A stretch of DNA of 64,000 nt from Pusillimonas noertemannii (GCF_003096595.1 NZ_QEKO01000003.1:415297-479296), one strand, 5' to 3'. Shown: positions 52,371-63,482, counted from the stretch's first letter. Numbers and translations are program-made. Notes: a model not told the origin generated them from the sequence alone.

Positions 52371-54100
52371 GCCAGGCATACGAAGCAGCGCCGGCGGGCG
52401 GCGCGGCGCGGGGCGACACGGTGCTGACCGTCGACGACCTCTGCGTCGAAATCCTGAACGACGAAGGTGCGATGCTGGCTGTGAAGCGGCTGGGGCTTGC
52501 CCTGAGCCGCGGACAGACCTTCGCCCTTGTCGGCGAGTCGGGCTGCGGCAAAAGCATGACCGCGCTGGCGCTGCTGCGCCTGCTTCCCGAGGCCGGCCGC
52601 ATGATCCGCGGCGAGGTCGTGCTTCAGGGCGCCGACCTGGGCCGCCTGCCCGAAGCGGAAATGCGTTCGGTGCGCGGCGGGAAAATGGGCATTGTGTTTC
52701 AAGAGCCCTCTACCAGCCTGAACCCCGTGCTTACCGTGGGCCGCCAGATTGTCGAGACCATTGTGGCGCATACGCCGCATCGCGGTGCGGCGGCGCGCCG
52801 CAAGGCGATCGAATGGATGAACCGCGTGGGCATCGACGATGCCGAGCGCCGCTTCCGCGATTACCCCTTCCAGTTTTCGGGCGGACAGAAGCAGCGCATC
52901 ATGATCGCCATCGCCCTGGCGGCCGAGCCCGGCGTGCTGATCGCCGACGAGCCCACCACGGCGCTCGACGTTACCGTCCAGGCCCAGATACTCGACCTGC
53001 TGGCCGATATCCAGAAAGAGATGGGCCTGGCGATACTGTTGATCACGCACGACCTGGCGGTGGTCAGCAAGGTGGCCGATCACGTGGCGCTGATGCGCCA
53101 GGGCGAAATCGTCGAATCCGTGACTGCGCGCCAGTTCTTCAGCGCCGCCCGCCATCCTTATGCGCGCCAGCTGCTTGCCGCCGTCCCCACTTATGAAAAG
53201 AGGGGGGCGCCCCTGACGGCGCCGGACGATTCCCCTGCGCCGGCAGGGCGCGCGGCGCCGGCGGAGCCCGAGACGCTGGCGACTGAAAGGGCGATAAACG
53301 ACATAGACCCCGTGCTCAGCGTCAGGAATCTTTGCGTCAGCTACCGCGCGCGCGGCGGCCTGTTCAATTTTGGAAAATCGGACGTCGATGTGGTGAAGGA
53401 TCTCTCGCTCGACCTTCATCCGGGCGAGACGTTGGCGCTGCTGGGCGAGTCGGGCTGCGGCAAGACGACGGTCGCCAAGGCCCTGCTGCGCTTGCTTGAA
53501 AAGCAGGCGCGCGTTACCGGCCATGTCACTCTGGCGGGGCAACCGGTGCTTGATGCCGGACGCGCCGCGCTCAAGCGGCTGCGGGGCGAAATGCAGATCG
53601 TGTTTCAAGACCCCTATGCTTCGCTCGACCCGCGCATGCAGGTGGGCGACGTCCTTGAAGAGGGCGTGGCGGCCCTGCGCCCCGACCTCTCGCGCCAGAG
53701 GCGGCGGCATCGCGTCAGGCAGCTTCTGGACCGCGTGGGGCTGCCCTCGGGGGCCGTTGAGCGCTACCCGCATGAATTCTCGGGGGGACAGCGGCAACGC
53801 ATCGCCATTGCCAGGGCGTTGGCGGTAGAGCCCAGGGTATTGCTGTGCGACGAACCCACTTCCGCGCTGGACGTCTCGGTGCAGGCGCAGTTGCTGGAAC
53901 TGCTGCAGCAACTGCAGCGCGATTCAGGCATGGCCTATCTTTTCATCACCCACAACTTCGGCGTGGTGGAGTATTTGTCGGACCGGATCGCCGTCATGCA
54001 CGAGGGGCGCATCGTTGAAATGGGCGAAACAGGCCGTGTGCTGCACCGCCCCGAACACGAGCAAACCCGCCGCCTGCTTGCCGCGGTGCCCCGCCTGTAG
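52367..54100 (+). CDS. Dual ATP-binding protein of a peptide-type ABC transporter (YejF-like)
   Basis: 577 residues made of two complete ATPase domains joined by a linker. Domain 1 (about 20-265): GESGCGKSMT, FSGGQKQRIMIAIAL, LIADEPTTALDVT. Domain 2 (about 310-565): GESGCGKTTVAKALL, FSGGQRQRIAIARAL, LLCDEPTSALDVS. This DppD-DppF fusion in one chain is as in YejF or GsiA. Together with the three genes before it (ATGA overlap) it forms a complete importer of peptides or similar compounds. Confidence 0.93.
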   Translation: MSQAYEAAPAGGAARGDTVLTVDDLCVEILNDEGAMLAVKRLGLALSRGQTFALVGESGCGKSMTALALLRLLPEAGRMIRGEVVLQGADLGRLPEAEMRSVRGGKMGIVFQEPSTSLNPVLTVGRQIVETIVAHTPHRGAAARRKAIEWMNRVGIDDAERRFRDYPFQFSGGQKQRIMIAIALAAEPGVLIADEPTTALDVTVQAQILDLLADIQKEMGLAILLITHDLAVVSKVADHVALMRQGEIVESVTARQFFSAARHPYARQLLAAVPTYEKRGAPLTAPDDSPAPAGRAAPAEPETLATERAINDIDPVLSVRNLCVSYRARGGLFNFGKSDVDVVKDLSLDLHPGETLALLGESGCGKTTVAKALLRLLEKQARVTGHVTLAGQPVLDAGRAALKRLRGEMQIVFQDPYASLDPRMQVGDVLEEGVAALRPDLSRQRRRHRVRQLLDRVGLPSGAVERYPHEFSGGQRQRIAIARALAVEPRVLLCDEPTSALDVSVQAQLLELLQQLQRDSGMAYLFITHNFGVVEYLSDRIAVMHEGRIVEMGETGRVLHRPEHEQTRRLLAAVPRL

Positions 54101-54161
54101 CCGGGGAAGCCTATAATAAACACACTATTGCAATCCGCCCGGCAGGCCCCATATTCATATC

Positions 54162-54641
54162 ATGTCATTGAAAGTATTCGATCTCCAGTGCGAGGCGGGC
54201 CATGTCTTCGAGGGCTGGTTCGCGTCGGCAGACGACTACGACGCCCAGCGCGAGCGGGGTATTCTGGCGTGCCCGGTTTGCGATAGCCACCAGGTCAATA
54301 AAATGCTGTCCGCGCCTCGCCTGAACATGGGGCGTGCCCTGCCCGATTCGGCCGAGGCTTCCGCATCGCGTCCGACCGAGGCCTCTGCTACCCAGGCGCC
54401 GGGCCCCGAGCACATGGCCCAGATCCAGGCTCAGGTGCTCAAGCACGTGCGCGAGATCGTGCGCAACTCCGAGAACGTCGGCGAACGTTTCGCCCACGAG
54501 GCGCGGCGCATGCACGAGGGCGAGATCGAGCATCGCGCCATTCGTGGCTCGACCACGCTGCGCGAACGCGAAGAACTGGCCCGCGACGGCATCGCGGTCA
54601 TGCCCATCCCCGACTTTCTCGACGACGACCGCTTGCAGTAG
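54162..54641 (+). CDS. DUF1178 family protein
   Basis: 159 residues. Cys at FDLQCEAGHVFEGWF and CPVCDSHQVNKMLSAP form a zinc-ribbon-like start; the C-terminal half is helical and ends in MPIPDFLDDD, all typical of the proteobacterial DUF1178 family. Function unknown. ATG 54162; a bidirectional terminator separates it from the efp gene. Confidence 0.9.
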   Translation: MSLKVFDLQCEAGHVFEGWFASADDYDAQRERGILACPVCDSHQVNKMLSAPRLNMGRALPDSAEASASRPTEASATQAPGPEHMAQIQAQVLKHVREIVRNSENVGERFAHEARRMHEGEIEHRAIRGSTTLREREELARDGIAVMPIPDFLDDDRLQ

Positions 54642-54673
54642 GCTTGCGCAGTCCCGGGCCCATTGGACCCAGG

Positions 54674-54706
54674 AAAAAAAATAGCGCCTTGCTGCGCTAT
54701 TTTTTC
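54674..54706. terminator. Bidirectional rho-independent terminator
   Basis: AAAAAATAGCGC and GCGCTATTTTTT form a stem with A/T tracts on both sides, between the convergent DUF1178 and efp genes; works in both directions. Confidence 0.9.
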
Positions 54707-54711
54707 GTGTC

Positions 54712-55269
54712 TTACATGACGCGGCTGCGGTATTCGCCCGTGCGGGTATCGATTTCGATCTTGTCGCCGATGGTGCAGAACAGCGGCACGCTGATTTCCT
54801 TGCCGGTGTTGATGGTGGCGGGCTTCAGGACCTTGCCCGAGGTGTCGCCCTTGACGGCGGGCTCGGTATAGGTGATTTCGCGCACGATGATGGTGGGCAG
54901 CTCGACCGAGATGGCGCGGCCGTCGTAGAACACGACTTCGACCGACATGCCTTCTTCGAGATAGTCGAGCGCATCGCCCATGCTGTCGGCTTCGACTTCG
55001 TACTGGTTGTACTCTTCATCCATGAAGACATACATGGGGTCGGCGAAGTACGAGTAGGTGCACTCTTTGTGCTCAAGCACGACGATTTCGAATTTTTCGT
55101 CGGCCTTGTAGACCGACTCGCTGCCCGAGCCGCTAAGCAGGTTCTTGAACTTCAGCTTGACGACGGCTGCATTGCGGCCCGATTTGTTGTATTCGGCCTT
55201 TTGGACGACGAGAGGCTGGTCTCCGACCATGATTACGTTGCCAACGCGCAGTTCTTGTGCGGTTTTCAT
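54712..55269 (-). CDS. efp: Elongation factor P, arginine-32 type
   Basis: 185 residues from ATG 55269; the longer frame upstream is non-coding. Three-domain EF-P: the KOW-like first domain has the loop [15 protein letters not shown] with Arg32 at the tip, the site that is rhamnosylated by EarP, and the C-terminal domain ends in [13 protein letters not shown]. Relieves ribosome stalling at polyproline. Directly followed (upstream in transcription order) by the gene for its modifying enzyme EarP; the 76-bp gap between them contains the efp promoter region. Confidence 0.95.
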   Translation of the reverse strand: MKTAQELRVGNVIMVGDQPLVVQKAEYNKSGRNAAVVKLKFKNLLSGSGSESVYKADEKFEIVVLEHKECTYSYFADPMYVFMDEEYNQYEVEADSMGDALDYLEEGMSVEVVFYDGRAISVELPTIIVREITYTEPAVKGDTSGKVLKPATINTGKEISVPLFCTIGDKIEIDTRTGEYRSRVM

Positions 55270-55345
55270 CTTGGGAAAAACTCCGGGATAGTTTGCTCCA
55301 GCTATACATGAGCGGACCGGAGCATTGCTTACAAAACTCGCTATT

Positions 55346-56455
55346 TTAACCGCTGTGCGATTTTTCCGTGCAAAATGCCAGCAGGCGTTCCGCCAGGCTG
55401 CTCTGCGAGGCCAGCCGTTCATGCAAAGAACCTGTTTCCAGGCGCCATTGCAAGAAGGCGTCTGCTTGCAATGCGTCCTGCAGGCCTTGCAGGGCGGCGG
55501 CCTCGTCGCCCGTGTTCCAGGCCCTCATCAGGGCACGGATATTGGGCGAAAACCGTGCCAGCTCCATCCAGGCATCGAGCTTGGCCAGGTGGGCGTCTTC
55601 GTCCTGGCGGTAGATGTGCCAAAGAAAGGGCTGCCGCGCCCAGATGGCGCGTACCAGGGAATCTTCGCCGCGGACTATGTTCAGCTCGCTGCTCCATAGC
55701 AGCCGGTCAAAGCTGTCCTGGTCGACGAAGGGCATTTCGAAGATGCGCAGGTTTTCGTTCTGCATCGAGGCCAGGGCCGGCAGCACGCCCTGGGGCACGA
55801 TGACCACGGTGGGCCGGCTCGAGCGGGAAAGAGCCTGGGCCAGCGCATTCGCTGGCGCGTTGCCGTAGCAAAACACGAAGACCTGTCGCCATCCGGCCTG
55901 CAATTTATCCGTCAGGGCCTGGGGCATGCCGATGTCGCGCAGCAGGCGCCAGCGCAGATCGGGCTGGGACAGCCAGTGGCCGCGTGCTTCCACAAGGCCG
56001 GGTTCGCGCAACAGCCCGCCTGTTGCCTCGGTGAATCCGGGGAAGAAGAAATACTTTCGAAGGCCGTTTGCCTGCAGCGAGGGCAGGGCGTGGCAGTCTT
56101 GCACCCAGTTTTCGGCGCTGAGGTATTCGAGGTTGATCCACAGATTGTCCCGCATGCGGGCGATGAAGCCCGGGGGCGGGCTGCAGGCGAAGGCCTCGAT
56201 GACGACGGCATGCGGCTCGACGGCCAGTGCGGGCCGGGCCCAGTGCAGCAGCTCGACTTCAGCTACTTTCTGCCGGGCGGCAGCGGCATCGACCGCATGT
56301 TCGATGCGTGCAAAGCTGGCCAGATCATCGACCCAGAGCCGGACCGGCCCCGCCGCGGGATGGCGTGCCAGCTGCCTGGCCAGGCGCCAGCAGACGCCGA
56401 TGTCGCCGTAATTGTCCACGACGCGGCAGAAGATGTCGAAGCTGGGCGTATTCAC
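55346..56455 (-). CDS. earP: Elongation factor P arginine rhamnosyltransferase EarP
   Basis: 369 residues from GTG 56455 (a GTG start with weak SD; a longer open frame to ATG 56599 would overlap the neighbouring gene). [22 protein letters not shown] is the EarP hallmark (split here by length), with the Asp of DNYGD likely the catalytic base; [11 protein letters not shown] binds dTDP-rhamnose. GT-B fold enzyme that adds rhamnose to Arg32 of EF-P from dTDP-beta-L-rhamnose. Its partner EF-P with Arg32 is next to it. Confidence 0.95.
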   Translation of the reverse strand: MNTPSFDIFCRVVDNYGDIGVCWRLARQLARHPAAGPVRLWVDDLASFARIEHAVDAAAARQKVAEVELLHWARPALAVEPHAVVIEAFACSPPPGFIARMRDNLWINLEYLSAENWVQDCHALPSLQANGLRKYFFFPGFTEATGGLLREPGLVEARGHWLSQPDLRWRLLRDIGMPQALTDKLQAGWRQVFVFCYGNAPANALAQALSRSSRPTVVIVPQGVLPALASMQNENLRIFEMPFVDQDSFDRLLWSSELNIVRGEDSLVRAIWARQPFLWHIYRQDEDAHLAKLDAWMELARFSPNIRALMRAWNTGDEAAALQGLQDALQADAFLQWRLETGSLHERLASQSSLAERLLAFCTEKSHSG

Positions 56456-56501
56456 ATCCTGGCGGGCAAAAGACGGCTTGGCAACTGAAGGACGGAAGCG
56501 G

Positions 56502-57713
56502 TCAATGGAAATTGAGCGGATTGACGTCGATTTCGTCAGGCAGCTCGGGGTGCTGCATCTCGCCGAGAGGGTCGGGAAAATACGGTGCGCCGCAATCATC
56601 GCAGAACTCGGCCCGGAAAAGCCCCGGCAACTGGCGCACGTCGGTGATGCCCTGTTCTTTCAGAAGCGCCGCGATCTCTTCTGGAATGCTTGCCTGTTGC
56701 GTGTCGATGATGTCGGCGACGGCTTCTTCCTTGCTGAGCACAGGCCAGATGCAGCCATAGATGACGTCGGCGCTCTGGAGGGTGCTGAAGCCGATGCGGT
56801 ATTCTTCGACCGACGATTCGCCGCAGGCGACGATCGTGGCCCTGATCTGGTTGCCCGGCAAGCCGGCCGCGGTTTGCAGCCAGGTGGCGGCGGCCTTGAG
56901 GGCCAGGGGCCGGATGCGGCGGTCGGCTTCGCGACTGCTGATGTAATAGGCGTCGGGCTGCAGGTACTCGATGCTGCAACCGGTGAACAGGGAAGGCAGT
57001 ATCTGGGCGCACGCGGCCTGCCATGCCTCGAAGCACTGGGCGCGGCTTGCCGAGGCGTCGGGCGCGCCCGTTTGCCAGCGAAACAGCGGTTCGCCTTTGG
57101 GAACCACGATGGCGCCGATGATGAAGCGGGCATCGGCCAGCATGCCGTCGGCAGCGGGTGCGGGTCGGATGAGGCTGTTTTCGCTTTTTTGCTTCAGCGC
57201 CGCCCTGCCCAATCGCTGGGTCCATTCCAGCGTTTCGTGAAACGACTGCGGCATCTGGTCGAAATTGAGCATTTCGGAGAGCAGGGCCGTTTGGGCGTTC
57301 TCAGCCACGATATGCGTTTGCAGCTGCTGCGCCAGGGTGTCCATATGGGGCTTCAGGTCGAATGACTGAGGGAGCTGGTAGCGTGTCCAGGCCACGACCG
57401 GGGCGCAAAACAGCAGGGCATCGTAATCGCGCCCTTCGTGTACCAGGGTGGTGGATTCTGAATGCGTCTCGACCTGCTCGATCAGGACCTCATAGGCGTC
57501 GGTGTTGGCGGCCAGCAGATGCTCGAGCGTGGATTCGATGGCGTCGTTGCGCTTTTGCGCCAGCAGCTTGTTCAATTGCTGCTGGAACAGGTGTTCCCAG
57601 TAGCTGTCTTCAAGCCGGCTGCCCGATCGCGCCAGCGACTCGGCCAGGGCGGCCAGGCGCTGGGCATCGCGCGACAGCCGGATTGGGGGGGTGGATCGGG
57701 TATGAGTAGACAT
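56502..57713 (-). CDS. DUF2863 family protein
   Basis: 403 residues. Betaproteobacterial DUF2863 pattern: LSRDAQRLAALAESLARSGSR at the start, EGRDYDALLFCAPVVAWTRY, and the C-terminal FCDDCGAPYFPDPLGE, a C-x-x-C box that may bind zinc. Function unknown. Follows the earP gene by 46 bp in the same direction and may share a transcript with it. ATG 57713. Confidence 0.88.
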   Translation of the reverse strand: MSTHTRSTPPIRLSRDAQRLAALAESLARSGSRLEDSYWEHLFQQQLNKLLAQKRNDAIESTLEHLLAANTDAYEVLIEQVETHSESTTLVHEGRDYDALLFCAPVVAWTRYQLPQSFDLKPHMDTLAQQLQTHIVAENAQTALLSEMLNFDQMPQSFHETLEWTQRLGRAALKQKSENSLIRPAPAADGMLADARFIIGAIVVPKGEPLFRWQTGAPDASASRAQCFEAWQAACAQILPSLFTGCSIEYLQPDAYYISSREADRRIRPLALKAAATWLQTAAGLPGNQIRATIVACGESSVEEYRIGFSTLQSADVIYGCIWPVLSKEEAVADIIDTQQASIPEEIAALLKEQGITDVRQLPGLFRAEFCDDCGAPYFPDPLGEMQHPELPDEIDVNPLNFH

Positions 57714-57770
57714 CTTGGAAATGGGGGTATGAATACCTTAGTGTAACCTCGCGGCAGGGGCCATGCAGAA

Positions 57771-57802
57771 CCCCCGGCATGCCCACAGGGGCGTGCCGGG
57801 GG
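57771..57802 (-). terminator. Hairpin downstream of acnA
   Basis: CCCCCGGCA (57771-57779) pairs with TGCCGGGGG (57794-57802), 22 bp after the acnA stop in the minus direction. Only a short TT follows, so terminator function is likely but not ideal. Confidence 0.6.
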
Positions 57803-57823
57803 TCAAGGCCGAAAGCCGGGGAA

Positions 57824-60526
57824 TCAGGCTGCCAGCAGTTCGCGCAGTACGTAGGGCAGAATGCCGCCGTGCAGGTAGTAGTCGACTTCGGTGGCCGTGT
57901 CGATGCGCAGCAGCATGGCCACGTGCTGGACGGAGCCGTCTTCGCGGTGGATGGTGAGGGTGACGTCTTGCTGCGGCTTGATGCCGTTTTCAAGGCCGGT
58001 GATGTCGTAGGTTTCTTTGCCGGTGATGCCCAGCGAACCGACGCTGTCGTCGCCCTTGAACTGCAGGGGCAGCACGCCCATGCCGACCAGGTTGCTGCGG
58101 TGGATGCGCTCGAAGCTGCGCGCAATGACCGCCTTGACGCCCAGCAACTGCGTGCCCTTGGCCGCCCAGTCGCGCGAAGAGCCCGTGCCGTATTCTTCGC
58201 CGCCGAAGACCACCGTGCTTACGCCTTGGGCGATGTATTTCATGGCCGCGTCGTAGATGGGCAGGCGTTCGCCGCTGGGCTGGTGAATGGTTTCGCCGCC
58301 CTCGAAGCGGCTGCCGTCGGCATTGGGCGGGATCATGAGATTCTTGATGCGCACATTGGCGAAGGTGCCTCGCATCATGACCTCGTGGTTGCCCCGGCGC
58401 GAACCATAGCTGTTGAAGTCGGCCTGGGATACCCCGTGCTCTTTGAGCCACACGCCGGCAGGCGAGGTTTCTTTGATGGAGCCGGCCGGGGATATGTGGT
58501 CGGTGGTGACCGAGTCGCCGAAGATGGCCAGGGCGCGCGCGTTGGCGACCGGTGGCATGGGGGCGGGGGTCATGCCGAAATCGGCGAAGAAGGGCGGCTC
58601 GGCGATGTAGGTGGAAGTGGGCCAGTCGTAGACGTCGCCGGTGACGCCCGAGATGTTCTTCCAGAGCTTGCCGGGGTTGGTCTTGATTTCGGCATAGTTG
58701 CTGCGGAACACCGTGGGATTGAGGGCCGTGCCCAACAGGGCCTGCACCTCGGCGTTGGTGGGCCAGATGTCGCCCAGCCAGACGTCGCCTTTCTTGCCCT
58801 TGCCCACGGGCTCGGTCATGAGGTCGCGCATGACGGTTCCGGCCAATGCATAGGCCACGACCAGCGGAGGCGACGCCAGGAAGTTGGCCTTGATGTTGGG
58901 GTGGATGCGGGCTTCGAAGTTGCGGTTGCCCGACAGCACGGCCGAGCACACCAGGCCGTTCTGGGTGATGACCTCGTTGAGGTCGGGGGTAAGGTCGCCC
59001 GCGTTGCCGATGCACGTGGTACAGCCATAGGCCGCCACGTTGAAGCCCAGCTTTTCAAGATAGGGAAGCAGCCCTGTCTTGGTGAGGTAGTCGGTAACCA
59101 CGCGCGAGCCGGGGGCCAGCGATGTCTTGATGTGCTTGGGCACCTTGAGACCGGCTTCGACGGCCTTTTTGGCCATGAGGCCGGCTGCCAGAAGCACGCT
59201 GGGGTTGGAGGTGTTGGTGCAAGAGGTGATGGCGGCGATGAGAATGTCGCCGTTCTTGACCTTGGTGCCCGCGCTGGTGGTGAATACCTGTTCGAGCTTT
59301 TCGGCCGGCTGGTTGAAGCCGTTGGCGGACTGCTCGACGAACAGGCCGGCGAAGGTCTGCTTGACGTCGCCGATCTCGATGCGGTCTTGCGGGCGCTTGG
59401 GGCCGGCAAGAGAAGGCGTGACGGTGGAAAGGTCGAGCGTGACCAACTGGCTGTAGCGGATGTCTTTGGCCTGCGGCACGCCGAACATGCCCTGCGCCTT
59501 GAAGTAGGCCTTGAGGGCGTCGATTTCGTCTTGCGTGCGGCCCGTGCCCTGGAAATAGTGCAGGGTGCGGTCGTCGACGGGGAAAAAGCCCATGGTGGCG
59601 CCATATTCGGGCGCCATGTTGCCGATGGTGGCACGGTCGGTAACCGAAAGGCTCGAGGTGCCGGGGCCGCAGAATTCGACAAACTTGCCCACCACTTTTT
59701 GCTTGCGCAGCAGTTCGGTGAGGGTAAGGACGAGGTCGGTGGCGGTGACGCCGCCGCGCAGCTCTCCTTTAAGTTCAACCCCCACGACATCGGGCGTAAG
59801 GATGTAAAGGGGCTGGCCCAGCATGCCGGCTTCGGCCTCGATGCCGCCCACGCCCCAGCCCACCACGCCAATGCCGTTGATCATGGTGGTGTGGCTGTCG
59901 GTGCCCACCAGTGTGTCAGGGTAATAGACGTTATTGGAAGCGTCGTGGTGGACACCGCGCGCCAGGTGCTCGAGGTTGACCTGGTGGACGATGCCGAAGC
60001 CCGGAGGCACCACGCCGAAAGTGTCGAAGGCCTGCATGCCCCACTTCATGAATTGGTAGCGCTCTTGGTTGCGCTGGAACTCGAGCTTCATGTTGAGGTC
60101 GAGGGCCTTGTTGGTGCCGAAATAATCGATCATGACCGAGTGGTCGACGACCAGATCGACCGGCACCATGGGTTCGATCTTCTTGGGGTTCTTGCCCATG
60201 CGGTCGGCAACGGAGCGCATGGCGGCGATGTCGGCCAGCAGCGGCACGCCGGTGAAGTCTTGCAGCACCACGCGCGCCACCACGAAGGGGATTTCGGTGG
60301 TGCGCGGCGCATTGGGTTTCCAGCCGGCCAGCTCTTTGACGTGTTGTTCGGTAACTTTCTTGCCGTCGCAGTTGCGCAGCACGGATTCGAGCACGATGCG
60401 GATGGATACGGGCAGACGTTGGATGTCGATGCCCAGGGCCTTGCCCAGCGCGGGCAGCGAATAGAACTTGGCGGATTTTTTCCCGATCTTGAACTTCTGC
60501 AAGCTGTTGAACGTATTGTGCGGCAT
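57824..60526 (-). CDS. acnA: Aconitate hydratase A
   Basis: 900 residues from ATG 60526 (GGAG six bases upstream). The [4Fe-4S] ligands are in [11 protein letters not shown] and [23 protein letters not shown] and [14 protein letters not shown] carry active-site residues. AcnA/IRP-type aconitase converting citrate to isocitrate; in other bacteria it is the oxidative-stress or stationary-phase form and can bind RNA. Transcribed toward DUF2863, apart from acnB. Upstream 194 bp include the terminator of acnB. Confidence 0.97.
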   Translation of the reverse strand: MPHNTFNSLQKFKIGKKSAKFYSLPALGKALGIDIQRLPVSIRIVLESVLRNCDGKKVTEQHVKELAGWKPNAPRTTEIPFVVARVVLQDFTGVPLLADIAAMRSVADRMGKNPKKIEPMVPVDLVVDHSVMIDYFGTNKALDLNMKLEFQRNQERYQFMKWGMQAFDTFGVVPPGFGIVHQVNLEHLARGVHHDASNNVYYPDTLVGTDSHTTMINGIGVVGWGVGGIEAEAGMLGQPLYILTPDVVGVELKGELRGGVTATDLVLTLTELLRKQKVVGKFVEFCGPGTSSLSVTDRATIGNMAPEYGATMGFFPVDDRTLHYFQGTGRTQDEIDALKAYFKAQGMFGVPQAKDIRYSQLVTLDLSTVTPSLAGPKRPQDRIEIGDVKQTFAGLFVEQSANGFNQPAEKLEQVFTTSAGTKVKNGDILIAAITSCTNTSNPSVLLAAGLMAKKAVEAGLKVPKHIKTSLAPGSRVVTDYLTKTGLLPYLEKLGFNVAAYGCTTCIGNAGDLTPDLNEVITQNGLVCSAVLSGNRNFEARIHPNIKANFLASPPLVVAYALAGTVMRDLMTEPVGKGKKGDVWLGDIWPTNAEVQALLGTALNPTVFRSNYAEIKTNPGKLWKNISGVTGDVYDWPTSTYIAEPPFFADFGMTPAPMPPVANARALAIFGDSVTTDHISPAGSIKETSPAGVWLKEHGVSQADFNSYGSRRGNHEVMMRGTFANVRIKNLMIPPNADGSRFEGGETIHQPSGERLPIYDAAMKYIAQGVSTVVFGGEEYGTGSSRDWAAKGTQLLGVKAVIARSFERIHRSNLVGMGVLPLQFKGDDSVGSLGITGKETYDITGLENGIKPQQDVTLTIHREDGSVQHVAMLLRIDTATEVDYYLHGGILPYVLRELLAA

Positions 60527-60663
60527 ATTCTGCTCCGTGCTGAGAATGGCTGAACGCAAGAGGGAGGACACTGGATGTTCTGCGGTAAGGGGCCAGGCGG
60601 CGTGGGCCTGGGTAACCGATCCGCCTATTTTATGCTTGATTCCGTCCTCTTTGGGTGAATAAG

Positions 60664-60695
60664 AAAAGCCCCCGCTGGTTTTCCGGCGGGGGCTT
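60664..60695 (-). terminator. Rho-independent terminator of acnB
   Basis: On the minus strand AAAGCCCCCGC and GCGGGGGCTTTT form a stem with a loop of about 8 bases and a T-rich end (TTTTCTTATT), 25 bp after the acnB stop. Confidence 0.92.
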
Positions 60696-60720
60696 TCGTG
60701 GTCAGGCGAAAAGTAAGGGA

Positions 60721-63312
60721 TCAGACGCCGACGGAATCGGCGATTTCCTTGTACTCTTCGATCTGGTCGAAGTTGAGATAGCGATAGACTTCATCGCCGC
60801 TCTGGTTGATGACCCCCATGTCGGCCATGTACTCTTCGCGGGTCGGAATGCGGCCCAGGCGCGAGCAAATGGCGGCCAGTTCGGCAGAACCCAGGTAGAC
60901 GTTGGTGTTCTTGCCCAGGCGGTTGGGGAAGTTGCGGGTACTGGTCGACATGACCGTGGCGCCTTCGCGCACCTGGGCCTGGTTGCCCATGCACAGCGAG
61001 CAGCCCGGCATTTCGGTGCGTGCGCCAGCCGTGCCGAAGACGCCATAGTGGCCCTCTTCGGTCAGTTGCTGGGCATCCATCTTGGTGGGGGGGGCGACCC
61101 ACAGCTTGACCGGGATGTCGCGCTTGCCTTCCAGCAGCTTGGAGGCTGCACGGAAGTGGCCGATGTTGGTCATGCAGCTGCCGATGAACACTTCGTCAAT
61201 CACAGCGCCGGCCACGTCGGACAGCGTCTTGACGTCGTCAGGGTCGTTGGGGCAGGCCACGATGGGTTCATGGATATCGGCCAGGTCGATTTCAATGACC
61301 GCTGCGTACTCGGCGTCGGCGTCGGGCTCGAGCAGCTTGGGATCGGCCAGCCAGGCTTCCATGGCCTTGATGCGGCGTGCCAGCGAGCGTTCGTCTTCGT
61401 AGCCGTTGGCGATCATCCACTTGAGCATCACGATGTTGCTGTTGATGTACTCGATGATGGGCTCTTTGTTAAGGCGGACCGAGCAGCCGGCAGCCGAGCG
61501 TTCGGCCGAGGCGTCGGACAGTTCGAATGCCTGTTCAACCTTGAGGTTGGGCAGGCCTTCGATTTCGAGGATGCGGCCCGAGAAGACGTTTTTCTTGCCT
61601 TGCTTGGCAACGGTAAGCAGCCCTTGCTTGATACCGTACAGCGGAATGGCGTTGACCAGGTCGCGCAGCGTGACGCCGGGCTGCATTTCGCCCTTGAAGC
61701 GCACCAGCACCGATTCAGGCATGTCCAGCGGCATGACGCCCGTGGCGGCAGCGAATGCGACCAGGCCCGAGCCGGCCGGGAAGGAAATGCCGATGGGGAA
61801 GCGGGTGTGCGAGTCGCCACCGGTACCGACAGTATCAGGCAGCAGCATGCGGTTGAGCCAGCTGTGAATGACGCCATCGCCCGGGCGTAGCGAGATGCCG
61901 CCGCGCGTGCTGATGAAGTCGGGCAGCGTGTGATGCGTCTTGACGTCGACGGGCTTGGGATAGGCTGCCGTGTGGCAGAACGACTGCATGACGAGGTCGG
62001 CCGAGAAGCCCAGGCAAGCCAGGTCTTTCAGTTCGTCGCGGGTCATGGGGCCGGTGGTGTCCTGGCTGCCCACGGATGTCATCTTGGGCTCGCAGTAGGT
62101 GCCGGGGCGCACGCCCTGGCCTTCGGGCAGGCCGCAGGCACGGCCGACCATCTTTTGAGCCAGCGAAAAACCCTTGCCCGAATCTTCGGGGTTCTTGGGC
62201 AGGCGGAACAGGGTAGAGGGGGGCAGGCCCAGCGCTTCGCGGGCCTTGGCGGTAAGGCCACGACCGATGATCAGGGGAATGCGGCCGCCGGCGCGCACTT
62301 CATCGAACAGCACGTCGGACTTGAGCTCGAACTCGGCAATGACTTCGCCGTCTTTCAGGGCTTTGCCTTCGTAGGGGCGCAGTTCGACCACGTCGCCCAT
62401 ATTCATTTGGGAAACGTCAAGTTCGATGGGCAGTGCACCCGCATCTTCCATGGTGTTGTAGAAGATGGGAGCGATCTTGCCGCCCAGACAGACGCCGCCG
62501 AAGCGCTTGTTGGGCACGTAGGGAATGTCTTCGCCGGTGAACCACAATACCGAGTTGGTGGCCGACTTGCGCGAAGAGCCGGTGCCGACGACGTCGCCCA
62601 CATAGGCAACCAGATGGCCCTTTTCCTTGAGGTTCTCGATGAACTGCACGGGCCCGCGCTTGCCGTCTTCTTCGGGCTCGAACGGGGCACCGTCGCGCTG
62701 GTTCTTGAGCATGGCCAGGGCATGCAGCGGGATGTCGGGGCGGGTGGTGGCGTCAGGGGCAGGAGACAAGTCGTCGGTGTTGGTCTCGCCAGGCACTTTG
62801 AATACGGTAAAGGTAAGGCTTTGCGGCACCTCGGGTCGGCTGGTAAACCATTCGCCCTCGGCCCAGCTTTGCATGACGGCCTGGGCGTTGGCGTTGCCTT
62901 TTTGGGCTTTTTCCTGGATGTCGTGAAAGGCGTCGAACACCAGCAGGGTGTTCTTGAGGCCCGTGGCAGCAGTTGTGCCCAGTTCGGCGTTGTCGAGCAG
63001 TTCGATCAGTGGGGCCACGTTGTAGCCCCCCAGCATGGTGCCCAGCAATTCGGTGGCCTTCTTGGCGTCGATAAGAGGGCTGGATGCCGTGCCGAAGGCG
63101 ATGGCGGCCAGGAACGAGGCCTTGACCTTGGCGGCGTCGTCGACGCCGGCGGGCACGCGGTGCGTGATGAGATCGAGCAAGGCGGCTTCTTCGCCAGCAG
63201 GCGGCGCCTTGAGCAGTTCAACGAGGTCGGCGGTTTGCTGTGCCGACAGGGGAAGGGGAGGAATGCCCAACGCAGCGCGTTCGGCAACGTGTTGGCGATA
63301 TGTTTCCAGCAT
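60721..63312 (-). CDS. acnB: Aconitate hydratase B
   Basis: 863 residues from ATG 63312, the usual length (about 865). [21 protein letters not shown] is the normal AcnB start, with the HEAT-like domain first. The [4Fe-4S] ligands are in [11 protein letters not shown] and [12 protein letters not shown] near the C-terminus. The main TCA-cycle aconitase in many proteobacteria; also acts as 2-methylaconitate hydratase. A GntR-type palindrome lies about 80-105 bp upstream of the start. Transcribed in the same direction as acnA but with its own terminator. Confidence 0.97.
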   Translation of the reverse strand: MLETYRQHVAERAALGIPPLPLSAQQTADLVELLKAPPAGEEAALLDLITHRVPAGVDDAAKVKASFLAAIAFGTASSPLIDAKKATELLGTMLGGYNVAPLIELLDNAELGTTAATGLKNTLLVFDAFHDIQEKAQKGNANAQAVMQSWAEGEWFTSRPEVPQSLTFTVFKVPGETNTDDLSPAPDATTRPDIPLHALAMLKNQRDGAPFEPEEDGKRGPVQFIENLKEKGHLVAYVGDVVGTGSSRKSATNSVLWFTGEDIPYVPNKRFGGVCLGGKIAPIFYNTMEDAGALPIELDVSQMNMGDVVELRPYEGKALKDGEVIAEFELKSDVLFDEVRAGGRIPLIIGRGLTAKAREALGLPPSTLFRLPKNPEDSGKGFSLAQKMVGRACGLPEGQGVRPGTYCEPKMTSVGSQDTTGPMTRDELKDLACLGFSADLVMQSFCHTAAYPKPVDVKTHHTLPDFISTRGGISLRPGDGVIHSWLNRMLLPDTVGTGGDSHTRFPIGISFPAGSGLVAFAAATGVMPLDMPESVLVRFKGEMQPGVTLRDLVNAIPLYGIKQGLLTVAKQGKKNVFSGRILEIEGLPNLKVEQAFELSDASAERSAAGCSVRLNKEPIIEYINSNIVMLKWMIANGYEDERSLARRIKAMEAWLADPKLLEPDADAEYAAVIEIDLADIHEPIVACPNDPDDVKTLSDVAGAVIDEVFIGSCMTNIGHFRAASKLLEGKRDIPVKLWVAPPTKMDAQQLTEEGHYGVFGTAGARTEMPGCSLCMGNQAQVREGATVMSTSTRNFPNRLGKNTNVYLGSAELAAICSRLGRIPTREEYMADMGVINQSGDEVYRYLNFDQIEEYKEIADSVGV

Positions 63313-63390
63313 GAGGCGTGCCTTTTTTATCGGGATATTGGATGAGTGCTTACCCTCAATTGTATGCGGAAGCCCGGTTTGAGGCAAATG

Positions 63391-63417
63391 TCTTATGTCT
63401 TATATCTTATATAAGAC
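63391..63417. promoter_or_regulatory. Tandem TCTTAT half-sites with palindrome TCTTATATAAGA upstream of acnB
   Basis: TCTTAT occurs three times in phase at 7-bp spacing (63391, 63398, 63405), and the third forms the perfect palindrome TCTTATATAAGA (63405-63416). GTCTTAT (63397-63403) and ATAAGAC (63411-63417) also form a wider inverted repeat. This looks like a GntR-type operator for acnB, 79 bp or more before the start codon. The identity of the regulator is inference. Confidence 0.6.
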
Positions 63418-63482
63418 TAAAATAACAAAATTCTCTGGTTTTTCTTTATTAACAGTGGCTTGGAGGAATGCGTGAGGCGCCC

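Noticed and set aside
57779..60553. A 924-codon open frame on the plus strand opposite acnA
   Set aside because: Antisense shadow caused by high GC at codon position three; its translation has no domain and the opposite strand encodes aconitase A with all motifs. The same holds for long antisense frames at 48495-49925, 50991-52379, 52109-53911 and 61930-63345.
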